From: Edaphobacter sp. 4G125
Lineage (GTDB): Bacteria > Acidobacteriota > Terriglobia > Terriglobales > Acidobacteriaceae
Direction of reading: 5' to 3'
Length of the DNA: 64,000 nt
Assembly (NCBI RefSeq): GCF_014274685.1
Contig: NZ_CP060393.1
Location: 3,345,501-3,409,500 of the forward strand
The translations under genes were made by a program, and so were the position numbers. Below, piece after piece: positions 1 to 8,720 of this stretch. Numbering within the stretch: position 1 is the first letter of the stretch; the number at the start of each line of letters is the position of its first letter. The notes under the pieces were generated by a model. The model ran no database searches, was not told the origin of the DNA, and worked only from the letters and a program-made list of their open reading frames with translations.

Positions 1-868
1 AGGCGATGTCTCCCGGAGTCGCGCGATGTTGCCACCACAGCAATAACGCGTAAAGAATCACAGCAGTGCGCAGCACCAGCAGCACCACAAGCTGCATGGT
101 TCCGCTGCGCGTACCACGCGTCCAGTGCCGAAACGTTCGGCCGTTCCACTTGGAAAGAATGTGAGCCAGCCTCGCGTCCTCGCGAGATTCCGCGCCAAAG
201 GCCTTTACCACCGGATTGCAGGTAATCGCATCGGCCATAGCTCCGCCGATGCGCGTATCCTGCGAATTCGAGAGCCGTGCAGCCGGAGCCACATAATTCA
301 ACGAAAGCGCGATCGACAGCGCAATGTACAGGATTGCTCCTGAAGCAATGATCATCCCCATCTGCGGCCAATGGAATCCGAGCAACAACGAAGATCCCAC
401 AAGAACCAACACCGCCGGCAGCAGAGCCAGCAACAAGGTGTCATTCATCAGGTCCGTCGCCCACATGCCGCGTGTTACTCGGCGAACGATAGAACCGGAA
501 AAGTTGTTAGCATGCCAATCGGTAGAAAACCGCTGTACACGCCAGAAAGCATCGCTCGCAAACCGCGACATCAACCGCAGCGTTAGCCGAATGATTGCGG
601 AGATCGCAATATGCCTCCCTGCAACCAGCAGTGCGCCCAGGATGACCATCAGCAGAACAGCGTGCAGCGCCGAGTGGATCGCCTGTGTCCGAACCGAAAT
701 CGTCAACGCGTCAATGAGGCGTCCGGAATAGACCGGCAGCCAAAGATCAGCGCAGGTCGCAATCGCCATAGAAATAGCGGTTAAAGCAACAACAGCCTTC
801 TCTCGTCGCCAGTGGCGAAATAAAAATGCGAGGACATCCCGCATCACAGAATTTTTAGAACCAGTCAT
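1..868 (-). CDS. ABC exporter transmembrane domain (partial, C-terminus off the left edge)
   Basis: The minus strand is open from ATG at 868 to the window edge and gives 289 residues. They show an exporter-type ABC membrane domain: a basic N-terminus, hydrophobic segments at about residues 20-45, 60-85, 145-170 and 172-195, and the intracellular-loop motif VKAFGAESREDARL near residue 230, typical of ABC exporters. The ATP-binding domain would lie beyond the left edge and cannot be seen, so the substrate is unknown. GAGAGA 5 bases before the ATG can serve as ribosome-binding site. A promoter, a palindrome and a small ORF lie upstream (1011-1153). It could be a half-transporter of the multidrug, lipid or peptide type. 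The family call is firm, the role is not. Confidence 0.8.
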   Translation of the reverse strand, partial: MTGSKNSVMRDVLAFLFRHWRREKAVVALTAISMAIATCADLWLPVYSGRLIDALTISVRTQAIHSALHAVLLMVILGALLVAGRHIAISAIIRLTLRLMSRFASDAFWRVQRFSTDWHANNFSGSIVRRVTRGMWATDLMNDTLLLALLPAVLVLVGSSLLLGFHWPQMGMIIASGAILYIALSIALSLNYVAPAARLSNSQDTRIGGAMADAITCNPVVKAFGAESREDARLAHILSKWNGRTFRHWTRGTRSGTMQLVVLLVLRTAVILYALLLWWQHRATPGDIA

Positions 869-1010
869 GGAAATCTCTCAATACAAAAAACGTCGGGAGT
901 TGTACCTGCAAAGTCCGGCAACAGGCACCAGAACGCGCAAATGTCCCAAAGGGGCCAAAAGCACAGAAACACTTACATGCTTCGAAAAAGGAATCTGTTT
1001 GTGGAGTGAG

Positions 1011-1091
1011 TTACGCGGTAAACACGCCAGGAATAGGAAGATGGATCGCGGCGCGAACGAAGCGGTTACGCATATAACGCTGGATCGACAT
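1011..1091 (-). CDS. possible 26-residue leader peptide upstream of the ABC exporter
   Basis: ATG at 1091 is preceded by AAAGGAAG at 8-base spacing, a good Shine-Dalgarno, and the frame stops at 1011. The 26-residue peptide begins MSIQRYMRNRF and ends with PIPGVFTA; it is basic and has no signal or membrane segment. It lies 142 bases before the ABC exporter start and just behind a TACAAT box, so promoter, ribosome site and short ORF are correctly ordered. A translated leader that controls the transporter is an inference. A chance ORF cannot be excluded without comparison of relatives. The rest of the 869-1247 gap shows nothing else I can name. Confidence 0.35.
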   Translation of the reverse strand: MSIQRYMRNRFVRAAIHLPIPGVFTA

Positions 1092-1125
1092 TTTGTGTTC
1101 TTCCTTTCGGCGAAATGGTTTGTCT

Positions 1126-1153
1126 ATTGTACCAGTGTCTGCAAGTCGCAGAC
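1126..1153 (-). promoter_or_regulatory. -10 box with an upstream palindromic operator candidate
   Basis: On the minus strand a TACAAT box lies at 1126-1131. Directly upstream, 1137-1153 is the 17-bp inverted repeat GTCTGC-N5-GCAGAC, occupying the -17 to -33 zone where a repressor or activator would contact the promoter. No consensus -35 hexamer is visible at 17 bp. The site would drive the short ORF at 1011-1091 and the ABC exporter. The regulator is unknown. Confidence 0.4.
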
Positions 1154-1247
1154 CCTCGTCCTTTAGGTAGATGCGACAAGTCCGTTCTGTGATTCAGAAA
1201 AAATCTAAACGCAGTCTTCTGGGAAACGGAGTTTGTCCGTGAAATGA

Positions 1248-2126
1248 CTACGACCTGCCCTCAGCGGCTCTTCGCGCCGCGAACTCCGCTGGCGTCGGAA
1301 TCGGATCCAGTTCTCTCCCTGCAAACATCTCCGTAAAGATATGGACAACCTCATCTTTGACTAATCCGTTCGTCGCAAGAACTTCGCGACTGTCGAGCGT
1401 AAACCGTCCGCCATTAAAGTGAGATAGCGTCCCTCCCGCCTCCGTCACCAGCAAAGCACCAGCCGACGTATCCCACGGATTCAGGTTGAACTCCCAGAAC
1501 CCGTCCAGCCTCCCGCATGCAACATAGGCTAGGTCTAGAGCAGCCGAACCCACTCGCCGCACTCCATGCGAGCGCAACGTAATCTGGTAATAGAAATATG
1601 CATTTGGATTCAGGTGCCGCTTATGGCTGGGAAATCCTGTCGCAGTCAACGATTCCTGCAAAGTCTTCGTCTTCGATACGTGAATCTGCTTTCCGTTCAG
1701 CCACGCACCTTTACCGCGCTCGGCTACGAAGACTTCATCCCGCAGAGGATCGTAAACTACGCCCGCCTTCAGCGTGCCATCTTCGTCCTGTTTTAAACCT
1801 GCCGGCCGATGCTCCAGACCCAGCACCACTGCGAACGCAGGAAAACCATGCGCGAAATTTGTTGTTCCATCCAGTGGATCCACATACCAGCGATACTCGC
1901 TGTCCAAAGCATCGCGCGTGCCCTCTTCCCCATAGATCCCATGCGAAGGAAATGTTTCTTGTAACCTTTGACGAATCAGCTTCTCGCTGGCCTTATCGGC
2001 TTCCGTCACCAGATCCACATCGCCCTTGTACTCCGCTGTAACACCCTTCTCGTAAAAGCTCTTCAATAAGGCGCCAGCTTCGCGCGCAATTTTCTCTGCC
2101 TGGTGTACAAACTCAAATTGGCTCAC
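1248..2126 (-). CDS. suhB: inositol monophosphatase family protein
   Basis: 292 residues, the normal length for the family. The metal-binding motifs are present: GEEG near residue 71, DPLDGTTNFAHGFP near 82-95 and NPWDTSAGALLVTEAGG near 218-235, which supply the Mg2+ ligands for phosphate-ester hydrolysis. The family removes phosphate from inositol-1-phosphate and similar sugar phosphates in the cytoplasm; SuhB in enterobacteria also joins rRNA antitermination complexes. The N-terminus MSQFEFVHQAEKIAREAG fits the usual first helix. The gene stands alone between the ABC exporter and the VWA gene. Substrate and any transcription role are not shown by the sequence. Confidence 0.92.
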   Translation of the reverse strand: MSQFEFVHQAEKIAREAGALLKSFYEKGVTAEYKGDVDLVTEADKASEKLIRQRLQETFPSHGIYGEEGTRDALDSEYRWYVDPLDGTTNFAHGFPAFAVVLGLEHRPAGLKQDEDGTLKAGVVYDPLRDEVFVAERGKGAWLNGKQIHVSKTKTLQESLTATGFPSHKRHLNPNAYFYYQITLRSHGVRRVGSAALDLAYVACGRLDGFWEFNLNPWDTSAGALLVTEAGGTLSHFNGGRFTLDSREVLATNGLVKDEVVHIFTEMFAGRELDPIPTPAEFAARRAAEGRS

Positions 2127-2203
2127 GGAATCCCTCGTACCTCTACTCTAAATGCTATTGATGGTCGTCCTTCTAAGCCGCACTCACTATCTAACTTTCC
2201 GAA

Positions 2204-2255
2204 GTGTCATTTCGAGCGTAGCGCACAGCGCGAAGTCGAAAAATCCCTGCATTTC
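2204..2255. repeat. dispersed repeat R1, copy a
   Basis: Begins GTGTCATTTCGAGCG, continues through an AGCGCACAGCGC core and ends near GCATTTC. The flanks ATTTCGA and TCGAAAAAT are partly complementary, so it can fold as a short hairpin. Related copies are at 8420, 25147 (inside priA), 26545, 45370 (degenerate) and 61755. It fills the gap between suhB and the VWA gene. Confidence 0.8.
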
Positions 2256-2284
2256 AATTCCCTCTATATACGAAAGGAGACTTG

Positions 2285-3289
2285 TCACTTCCCATCCGCG
2301 TAGTACCCGCTACGATGACGCAATTGATATTGCCCCTGTAGCGTTGCATCCTTCATCCTCACCCGCACCGTTCGGAACCCACCATCATCCTTGCGCTGTG
2401 GTGCATAGTATCCCAGCACATACTGCGTTCGCAGGTCATCCGAGACTCGTGCAAACGCGGGCTCCAGATCTCTCTTGTCTCCCACGTAGAAGTACTTCCC
2501 TCCCGTATCGTTCGACATCTGGATCAGCGCGTGCTCTCCCCCCGTATTTCTTCCTGCGTCCTCCCACACCGGTACGATGATGATCGAGTAGATCATCGCC
2601 CCTGCCCTCTGTGCCTCTTCTAATGCCTGGCCATATCGCGAGCGCTTCACCGTATCGACTCCATCGGTAATCACCACAATCACCCGCCTGCGGCCAGCCT
2701 CGTTCTTCGTCTGCATAAGCCGCTCCGAGGCCAGATAAATCGCGTCATATAACGCGGTCTCATCCCCTCGCTGCAGCTGGTTCAACCCATTCTCAATCTG
2801 CTTCTTCTGATTTGTAAACGAAACAATCTCCCGCACGGTGTCAGAGAAATCCATCAGGTTCAGCTCATCCTGATCGCGCAGCAGCGCATTCACAAAGTGC
2901 TTCGCCGCATTCTTCTCCAGCCGCTCATCTCTCAACACGCTGTCACTCGCGTCAATCGCCAGCACAATCGACAGCGGGGTCGAAGACTCTTTCTCAAAAT
3001 AAGCAATCTTCTGCGGCTTTCCATCCTCCAAAATCTCGAAGTCATCCTTCCCTAACCCACCGATAGGAGCGCCATTTTTATCCACCACATTCACTGCAAT
3101 ATTCACCAGCCGCGACTCCACCCGAATCGTCGGGACCTGTCCCTGCGACACAGGCGCTGACTGAGACTGTTGTTGCTGATCCGCATCCGGATTGACCGGC
3201 TGCATCGGAGGCCGCCTCACGATCGGAGCCTGCGCCAGCAGCATCGTCCCCATCATCCCCCACAGCGCAAACGAGCACGCAATCCTCAC
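2285..3289 (-). CDS. secreted VWFA-related domain protein (acidobacterial type)
   Basis: 334 residues. An N-terminal signal segment (IACSFALWGMMGTMLLAQA) is followed by a Gln/Pro-rich stretch, then the acidobacterial beta-domain (RLVNIAVNVVDKNGAPIGGLGKDDFEILEDGKPQ) and a von Willebrand A domain. The MIDAS-like motif is DASDS near residue 113, with a second acidic site at ITDGVD near 208. Such proteins are exported and are found in large numbers in acidobacterial genomes; their ligands are unknown. The ATG overlaps the moaE stop by 4 bases, so it is cotranscribed with moaD-moaE, although no functional link to molybdopterin is apparent. Confidence 0.88.
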   Translation of the reverse strand: MRIACSFALWGMMGTMLLAQAPIVRRPPMQPVNPDADQQQQSQSAPVSQGQVPTIRVESRLVNIAVNVVDKNGAPIGGLGKDDFEILEDGKPQKIAYFEKESSTPLSIVLAIDASDSVLRDERLEKNAAKHFVNALLRDQDELNLMDFSDTVREIVSFTNQKKQIENGLNQLQRGDETALYDAIYLASERLMQTKNEAGRRRVIVVITDGVDTVKRSRYGQALEEAQRAGAMIYSIIIVPVWEDAGRNTGGEHALIQMSNDTGGKYFYVGDKRDLEPAFARVSDDLRTQYVLGYYAPQRKDDGGFRTVRVRMKDATLQGQYQLRHRSGYYADGK

Positions 3290-3756
3290 TCCGGCTCTCC
3301 CGTATCCGCAATTGCTCCGCGACTCACCGCAATCTCTTCAGGAAATGGCTCGCCGTCTACCCATACAGCGCCATCGGCGAACTGTTCTTTCTTCCAGATC
3401 GGGACTGTCCGCTTCAACGTATCGATCAACCATCGACACGCATCAAAGGCTGCTCCCCGATGCGCCGAAGCGACCACCACCAGCACGCTCGTCTCGCCGA
3501 CGTACAACCGTCCCAGCCGATGCACCAAAGCCACATCGCGCACGCCAAACTTCTCCACGGCTTCCTGAGCAAGTGCTCGCATCTGCCCAAGCGCCATCTC
3601 GCGATACGCTTCGTAATCCAGATACAGCGTCTTCCGTCCGCGAGTATTGTCCCGCACAATTCCATCGAAGACACACACTGCCCCATCCGCGCCAGCCTTC
3701 AGCTCCGCCACAATCTCTGTCGCCGGAATCACCTCGTCTGTAATCTCAACTCTCAT
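3286..3756 (-). CDS. moaE: molybdopterin synthase catalytic subunit MoaE
   Basis: 156 residues, the standard MoaE size. The characteristic block SAHRGAAFDACRWLIDTLKRTVPIWKKE (about residues 97-124) contains the lysines that position the precursor and the MoaD thiocarboxylate; the upstream FDGIVRDNTRGR matches the family N-terminal motif. MoaE transfers two sulfurs from MoaD to cyclic pyranopterin monophosphate, giving molybdopterin. Its ATG overlaps the moaD stop (ATGA), so the two subunits are translationally coupled. No other moa genes are in the window. Confidence 0.95.
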   Translation of the reverse strand: MRVEITDEVIPATEIVAELKAGADGAVCVFDGIVRDNTRGRKTLYLDYEAYREMALGQMRALAQEAVEKFGVRDVALVHRLGRLYVGETSVLVVVASAHRGAAFDACRWLIDTLKRTVPIWKKEQFADGAVWVDGEPFPEEIAVSRGAIADTGEPE

Positions 3757-4004
3757 CGAAGGCCCCCGCTCACTGGCGGCAGCAATGCCACCTCATCCCC
3801 CTCTCGCAAAACATCTTCGCCTTTCGCATACTCCCGATTCACGGCAATGGCGATCGATTGCATCAACTCTCTCTTCCCTCTTGCGCGCTCTTCAAAGAGC
3901 CCCCTCAGTTCTTCGACACAAGCCCCGTCACGCAGTTCCAACTTCTCGCTCTCACCGCCAAAAATCTCCTTCAGCGCTCCAAAAAACAAGACCTGCACTC
4001 GCAT
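3753..4004 (-). CDS. moaD: molybdopterin synthase sulfur carrier subunit MoaD
   Basis: 83 residues from ATG 4004, where MRVQVLFFGALKEIFG matches the MoaD beta-grasp N-terminus; a TTG at 4052 would add 16 residues and is less likely. There is no clear Shine-Dalgarno before 4004. The C-terminus reads LPPVSGGLR: the conserved Gly-Gly that becomes a thiocarboxylate in MoaD is followed by two more residues, Leu-Arg, which arise because the stop overlaps the moaE start. Canonical MoaD ends on the second Gly, so either trimming occurs or activation is altered. Operon with moaE and the VWA gene. Confidence 0.88.
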   Translation of the reverse strand: MRVQVLFFGALKEIFGGESEKLELRDGACVEELRGLFEERARGKRELMQSIAIAVNREYAKGEDVLREGDEVALLPPVSGGLR

Positions 4005-4066
4005 ATTCAGAAGAATACGCGACCACAGGTCTTTGACTCTGCTTCCCTCCAAAATGGCTACTTTTG

Positions 4067-4468
4067 TCAGCCGCGAGCCTTTGACTTTTTCCTGGAAACC
4101 CCATACTTCCCCAGCAGTTTCCTACCCTCCGCCGCCAGCGCATAAGCCTCTTCCAGGGTCTTTGGGATCGGCTCACCCCAGGCATTCGCGCTCAAGGCCA
4201 GCCTTGTCGGCTTTCCATTCTTCACCATGGGCCCTTGCGGATTCGTAAACATCCGCACCAGAAACGACCCCTTCCGCCTCATCTTCTCAGGAGTATCCGC
4301 AGGCCCCTTCGCTCCCGGTTTCAGGTTCGCTCCATCTCGCAGCCGATAGTATTCGCGCCCCACATCTGTCAGGCCGCCCTTTGGGTCCCTTCCCTCTGTA
4401 GGCATCGAGCGCGGAATCGCCGGAACCTTCTTCTTCGCCACGATCTTCTTTGTCATCGATCCGCCCAT
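4067..4468 (-). CDS. small basic protein resembling the DUF6321 family
   Basis: 133 residues, Lys/Arg-rich, with no signal peptide. The central block KGGLTDVGREYYRLRDGANLKPG, then RRKGSFLVRM and GPMVKNGKPTRLALSANAWG, resembles the small basic proteins I know as DUF6321, found in phages and bacteria. The repeated Lys-Lys N-terminus suggests nucleic-acid contact, which is inference. Two ATGs are possible, 4468 (AGGG before it) and 4456 (GGCGG before it). It starts only 16 bp from the divergent gene at 4485, so the two promoters must overlap or lie in coding DNA. Function unknown. Confidence 0.6.
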   Translation of the reverse strand: MGGSMTKKIVAKKKVPAIPRSMPTEGRDPKGGLTDVGREYYRLRDGANLKPGAKGPADTPEKMRRKGSFLVRMFTNPQGPMVKNGKPTRLALSANAWGEPIPKTLEEAYALAAEGRKLLGKYGVSRKKSKARG

Positions 4469-4484
4469 ATGTCCCTATATATTT

Positions 4485-5138
4485 ATGGGAAAGAGAACAA
4501 CTATGGATTTGCACCAGCAATTCTTCCGAGCCGCGTCCTTCATCCTCTTGCTCTTCCCCACAGTTGGCTTTAGCCAACAAGTTCTCCAGCACGGTCCCTT
4601 CGGCAAGCCTGCGCAAGTGTTTGACGAAACCCAGCAATGGACGACTCCCCTTCTCGTCGCCGCTGACGACAATATCGAGATTTACATTCCCGATGTGTCT
4701 TCTTCCGACTGGCTCAGTCGCAATTATCCCGACTTCCAGAACCACGGCACCTATACGATCTCAATCTTTTCCTCCTACAGGAAGGTAAAGGCCTGCCGCG
4801 ACAACTTCGTCAGCCTGGGTCAAGGAGATGCTGCACACATGGACGCCTGCCCAAACATCGGTTACAGAGTTCGTCAGATCACCGTCGACCCTAACCAGAA
4901 ATCCGTTCAGCTTCTCTACGCCGCCATGGTCGATCAGGACGGATCGGTGATTCCCGACTTCGTGCAACAATCATCCGCGTTCAGAACCTGGGATCAGCTC
5001 GACGCCACCACCCAGAAAGCTATCCTGAAGACGAATGATCTCGTCACCCAGCAGATGAGGCGCTACGACGCCAGGCTCCAGAGCAGCCACAATCCACCTC
5101 GCGCCTCTTCTCCGCGCGCGACTCCAAAACAACAATAG
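4485..5138 (+). CDS. secreted protein of unknown function
   Basis: 217 residues. A signal peptide is visible (LHQQFFRAASFILLLFPTVG followed by FSQQ), with the start either at 4485 or at the in-frame ATG at 4503. The mature part contains HGPFGKPAQVFDETQQW, two cysteines likely to pair (KACRDNF, DACPNIGY) and a polar Pro/Ser-rich tail, suggesting a small periplasmic or extracellular protein. I do not recognise the family. It is divergent from the DUF6321-like gene with a 16-bp gap and runs toward the DUF488 gene, whose end is 3 bases away. Confidence 0.7.
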   Translation: MGKRTTMDLHQQFFRAASFILLLFPTVGFSQQVLQHGPFGKPAQVFDETQQWTTPLLVAADDNIEIYIPDVSSSDWLSRNYPDFQNHGTYTISIFSSYRKVKACRDNFVSLGQGDAAHMDACPNIGYRVRQITVDPNQKSVQLLYAAMVDQDGSVIPDFVQQSSAFRTWDQLDATTQKAILKTNDLVTQQMRRYDARLQSSHNPPRASSPRATPKQQ

Positions 5139-5141
5139 AAA

Positions 5142-5681
5142 TCACACAAATAACTCCGGCGCCTTCGGATACCAAACCCTCCCATCTCGCACCTGGGCAA
5201 AATCTGTCATCTTGTGCTGCCGCAACTCGCTCTCACCATCTGCCTTTACGAAGATATCTTCAACCGCCATGCCACGAGCCAACACCGCATCTGCAATGAG
5301 TGATCGATGGCATCGCCACGGTAGCGCTTCCGCACACATTACTACCGTCTTGTCGATCTCCGGCAGACTCACCAGCCAGTCAATCTCCCGCGCAAACGCC
5401 TCCGTTTGCATGTAATCCGCATAGCCGCGAAAACTCTCGTTTCTCCAACCCGTATTCACACTGTCTGCAAGCGACCTCCTGCGACCACCCAATCCTTCAC
5501 CGCGATTGATTCCGCGAATCCCCATATTCTTCAACGAAGCAAACAGCGCTCCCTGGCCGAATTGCGGATGCCGCCGCGACCCTGGAAATCTCCGTACATC
5601 CACCACCGTCTCGACACCGTTCTCCGTCAGCGCCTGCAAAAACGCCTCAATGCTCAGCGTCGAATGTCCAATCGTCATCAT
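5142..5681 (-). CDS. DUF488 family protein
   Basis: 179 residues from the ATG at 5681, chosen because MMTIGHSTLSIEAFLQAL matches the family N-terminus and GAGAGG lies upstream; longer frames would run into the lon terminator. Family motifs are TIGHS, DVRRFPGSRRHPQF and the C-terminal VMCAEALPWRCHRSLIAD with conserved Cys and His. DUF488 proteins are cytoplasmic, have a Rossmann-like fold, and their activity is not established. The gene is downstream of lon but separated from it by a strong terminator (5703-5738), so it probably has its own promoter or depends on read-through. Confidence 0.88.
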   Translation of the reverse strand: MMTIGHSTLSIEAFLQALTENGVETVVDVRRFPGSRRHPQFGQGALFASLKNMGIRGINRGEGLGGRRRSLADSVNTGWRNESFRGYADYMQTEAFAREIDWLVSLPEIDKTVVMCAEALPWRCHRSLIADAVLARGMAVEDIFVKADGESELRQHKMTDFAQVRDGRVWYPKAPELFV

Positions 5682-5702
5682 CGCTAAACATCCTCTCACC
5701 AC

Positions 5703-5738
5703 AAAACAAAAGGCGGTTCGACTTTCTGCCGAACCGCC
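5703..5738 (-). terminator. rho-independent terminator of lon
   Basis: Inverted repeat GGCGGTTCG (5712-5720) with CGAACCGCC (5730-5738), 9-base loop, followed on the minus strand by TTTTGTTTT. It lies 19 bases past the lon stop. Confidence 0.88.
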
Positions 5739-5756
5739 CAACGAAACACTGTTACT

Positions 5757-8201
5757 TTACGCCGAAGCCTGAAGCACCTCTTCCCGTACTGCCTCATCGT
5801 CGGCCTCTTCCTGCACCGTCTTCGGCAACGCGATCGCCAGTACTTCTTCGATCCGTGTCGTGTAGTGGATCTTCACGTTATCGATCTGGTCCGGCGTCAG
5901 ATCTTCCTCCACCTGGGTCTTGCATTCCAGCGGAAGAATCACGTCCCGCACTCCCGCGCGTTTGGCCGCAAGGAACTTCTCCTTGATGCCTCCCACCGGC
6001 AGCACGTTGCCGCTCAGCGTGATCTCACCAGTCATCGCCGTCAGTGGATGCACCGGAGTGTTCGTCAACAGACTCACCAGTGCTGTCGCCATCGTGACGC
6101 CTGCCGAAGGTCCATCTTTCGGAATCGCTCCCGCAGGAACATGGATATGAATATCCGTGTCCTTCGTGAAATCTTCCTCCAGACCGAACTTGCCGGCATT
6201 CGAGCGCACCCAGGTCAACGCGGCCTGCATGCTCTCTTTCATTACATCGCCGATCTGACCCGTAATGGTGAAGCCGCCTTTGCCCTTCATCTTGTTCGCT
6301 TCGATAAAGAGCACGTCGCCTCCCGCCGGGGTCCATGCCAATCCAACCGCAACACCTGCACGTTTCGTCCGCTCGGCAATCTCCGTATCCACGCGCACCT
6401 TGATTCCGCCAAGGAATTCATGGATCACCTCAGGAGTAATCGTGATCTTCTCCGTTGCTCCTTCTGCAATCTTGCGAGCTACCTTGCGAACCACCGTGCC
6501 GATCTGCTGTTCCAGTCTGCGCACACCCGCCTCACGCGTATAGTGCCGTGCAACCAGCGCCACACTCGCCGTCGGGAACTCGATCATCGCTTCATCCACG
6601 CCATTCTCTTTAATCTGCCGTGGAACCAGATACCGCTCGGCGATATTGACCTTCTCCTCCTCCGTGTATCCGGTCAGCTCGATGATCTCCATGCGGTCCA
6701 GCAACGGTCCCGGAATCGTGTCCAGCTGGTTCGCTGTGCAGATAAACAGAACCTTGCTCAGGTCGAACGGCTGATCGAGGTAGTTGTCCCGGAACGTGTT
6801 GTTCTGCTCAGGATCCAGTGTCTCGAGCAACGCGCTCGCCGGATCTCCCCGGAAGTCGCGCCCCAGCTTGTCGATCTCATCCAGCATGAAGACCGGGTCG
6901 TTCACCTCCACCCTCTTCAGGTGTTGAATGATCTGTCCTGGCAACGCGCCGATATACGTGCGACGGTGACCGCGAATCTCCGCCTCGTCGTGCATGCCGC
7001 CCAGCGAGATACGCGAGAATTTCCGCCCCAGCGCTTTCGCAATCGACCGCCCCAGCGAAGTTTTACCCACGCCTGGAGGTCCGACAAAGCACAGAATCGG
7101 TCCCTTCATGTCCGGCTTCAGACGGCGAACCGAGAGGTAGTCCAGAATGCGGTCCTTTACCTTTTTCAGGCCATAGTGGTCCGTGTCCAGAATCTCTTTC
7201 GCCTTCTTGATGTCGACCTCGCCTGCCGAGCTCTTCGACCACGGCAGTACTGCCAGCCACTCCACGTAGTTCCGTGTCAGGCTGTAGTCGGCAGCCATCG
7301 CGTTCATGCGGCTCAACCGGCCAAGCTCCTTCAGAGCGTCCTTCTTCACTTCATCCGGCATCCCGGCTGCTTCAATCTTCTCCTTCAGCTCCTGAATGTC
7401 CTTCTGGGTCTCGTCGATATCGCCCAGTTCCTTCTGGATCGCCTTCAGCTGCTCGCGCAGATAATAGTCCCGCTGCGATTGCTGCACCGAGTCCTGCACC
7501 TCGTTCTGGATCTTGTTCCTTAGCTGCTGGACCTCGATCTCCTTCGCCAAGTGCTTATTGATTCGCTCCAGCCGCTTTACGACATCCGGCGTCTCCAACA
7601 ACTCCTGCTTATCCGTCGTCGTCAAAAATGGCAGTGACGAAGCAATAAAGTCGGTCAGCCGTCCAGGCTCTTCGATATTGATCGCAATCGTCTGCAGATC
7701 GTCCGAAAGCGTCGGCGATGAGGTCACAATCTGCTGGAACTGGCTCACAACGTTCCGCTGCAACGCCTCCAGCTCCGGCCCCTGTTCCGGCTCTGTCTCC
7801 GGAATGACCTCAAACTCCGCTGTCATAAACGGAGTCGTCTGAGTGAATTCACCCAGATGCACACGCTCATTGCCTTCCGTAAACACGAAAAGGCTCTGGT
7901 TCGGCATCTTCACGACCTTGTGTACGGTCGCCTGCGTCCCAACCGCATAGAGATCGGCAGCCTGGGGCGTATCCTGCCTTGCATCCCGCTGGGCCACCAC
8001 AAGGATCGATTTGTCCTCACCCAACGACTGGATCAGTTGGATCGAGCTCTCGCGTCCTACCGTCAATGGCAGAACTGCGTGCGGAAAGAGAACTGTGTCG
8101 CGCACAGGAAGCACCGGAACCGGTCGCTTACCATTTGCTCCCTCGCCCCCCTCAGAATTCTTAGCTGTCGGTTTGATTACACTTACAAAGTCGTTTGCCA
8201 T
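5757..8201 (-). CDS. lon: ATP-dependent protease La (LonA)
   Basis: 814 residues from ATG 8201 ([11 protein letters not shown]), which has AGAAGGA 8 bases upstream; a longer frame to 8261 lacks this. Order of domains: N-terminal substrate-binding LAN domain ([18 protein letters not shown]), coiled coil, AAA+ module with Walker [12 protein letters not shown] and Walker [10 protein letters not shown], and the C-terminal protease with the Ser in [10 protein letters not shown] and the Lys in PVGGIKEK of the Ser-Lys dyad. It degrades misfolded and regulatory cytoplasmic proteins. It sits next to the hrcA-grpE-dnaJ chaperone operon, a natural heat-shock neighbourhood, but I see no sigma-32-like promoter. 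Confidence 0.98.
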   Translation of the reverse strand: MANDFVSVIKPTAKNSEGGEGANGKRPVPVLPVRDTVLFPHAVLPLTVGRESSIQLIQSLGEDKSILVVAQRDARQDTPQAADLYAVGTQATVHKVVKMPNQSLFVFTEGNERVHLGEFTQTTPFMTAEFEVIPETEPEQGPELEALQRNVVSQFQQIVTSSPTLSDDLQTIAINIEEPGRLTDFIASSLPFLTTTDKQELLETPDVVKRLERINKHLAKEIEVQQLRNKIQNEVQDSVQQSQRDYYLREQLKAIQKELGDIDETQKDIQELKEKIEAAGMPDEVKKDALKELGRLSRMNAMAADYSLTRNYVEWLAVLPWSKSSAGEVDIKKAKEILDTDHYGLKKVKDRILDYLSVRRLKPDMKGPILCFVGPPGVGKTSLGRSIAKALGRKFSRISLGGMHDEAEIRGHRRTYIGALPGQIIQHLKRVEVNDPVFMLDEIDKLGRDFRGDPASALLETLDPEQNNTFRDNYLDQPFDLSKVLFICTANQLDTIPGPLLDRMEIIELTGYTEEEKVNIAERYLVPRQIKENGVDEAMIEFPTASVALVARHYTREAGVRRLEQQIGTVVRKVARKIAEGATEKITITPEVIHEFLGGIKVRVDTEIAERTKRAGVAVGLAWTPAGGDVLFIEANKMKGKGGFTITGQIGDVMKESMQAALTWVRSNAGKFGLEEDFTKDTDIHIHVPAGAIPKDGPSAGVTMATALVSLLTNTPVHPLTAMTGEITLSGNVLPVGGIKEKFLAAKRAGVRDVILPLECKTQVEEDLTPDQIDNVKIHYTTRIEEVLAIALPKTVQEEADDEAVREEVLQASA

Positions 8202-8419
8202 TGAGTGTCCTTCTATCAAATTATCAGATATTCGATGCAGCAACTGTTGCATAAGTCGCAAACATCGAAATCAACTCGGAAAACCGGCCAGCTTAGCTGG
8301 CAACCAGCAAACTATACCTTTCTTCTTTTATGACGCCATCTCTATTCCCCACGTCATCGGCCCAAAACCCTATTTCTTAAACCAGTCTTGGAGAGCGCCA
8401 CTCCTACACCCTTCCTGAT

Positions 8420-8470
8420 GTGTCATTTCGAGCGCAGCGCACAGCGCGGAGTCGAGAAATCCCCGCATTT
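8420..8470. repeat. dispersed repeat R1, copy b
   Basis: GTGTCATTTCGAGCG followed by an AGCGCACAGCGC core and GTCGAGAAATCC. Nearly identical to the copy at 2204. A fragment (TCATTCGAGCGCAGC) recurs at about 8561. It lies in the 575-bp gap between the lon start and the dnaJ end, which otherwise holds only the dnaJ terminator and repeat R2. Confidence 0.8.
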
Positions 8471-8678
8471 GTCTCTCACTGTATTCCCAAACAAAGCTGT
8501 TTTGACCACATCCCAAATGGGTGCCCCCCATATCTAGCGGCTTTATCGCCAGATGCGGGCTCATTCGAGCGCAGCTTGAACCCTGTCAAGCCCATTTTCC
8601 ACCTAACTAAATGAATACAAACAAGATATACATTGCAGATCCCCCTCTCTTGACCCGTTACAATAGAAACAGGTTGAA

Positions 8679-8716
8679 AAAGCAGAAGCCCCGGAACGTT
8701 CCGGGGCTTCTGCTTT
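8679..8716 (-). terminator. 38-bp perfect palindrome, terminator of dnaJ
   Basis: AAGCAGAAGCCCCGGAAC and its exact complement meet at 8697/8698. On the minus strand the stem is followed by a TTTTT run, so it can end the hrcA-grpE-dnaJ transcript. The opposite direction has only TTTC. Confidence 0.85.
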
Positions 8717-8720
8717 CAAA

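Noticed and set aside
867-1166. 99-codon plus-strand frame in the gap after the ABC gene
   Set aside because: Low-complexity Arg/Lys-rich sequence without motif; a promoter and a short ORF on the minus strand explain the area better.
5865-7523. 552-codon open frame on the plus strand
   Set aside because: It is antisense to lon, which has full family motifs. GC-rich third positions keep the opposite frame open.
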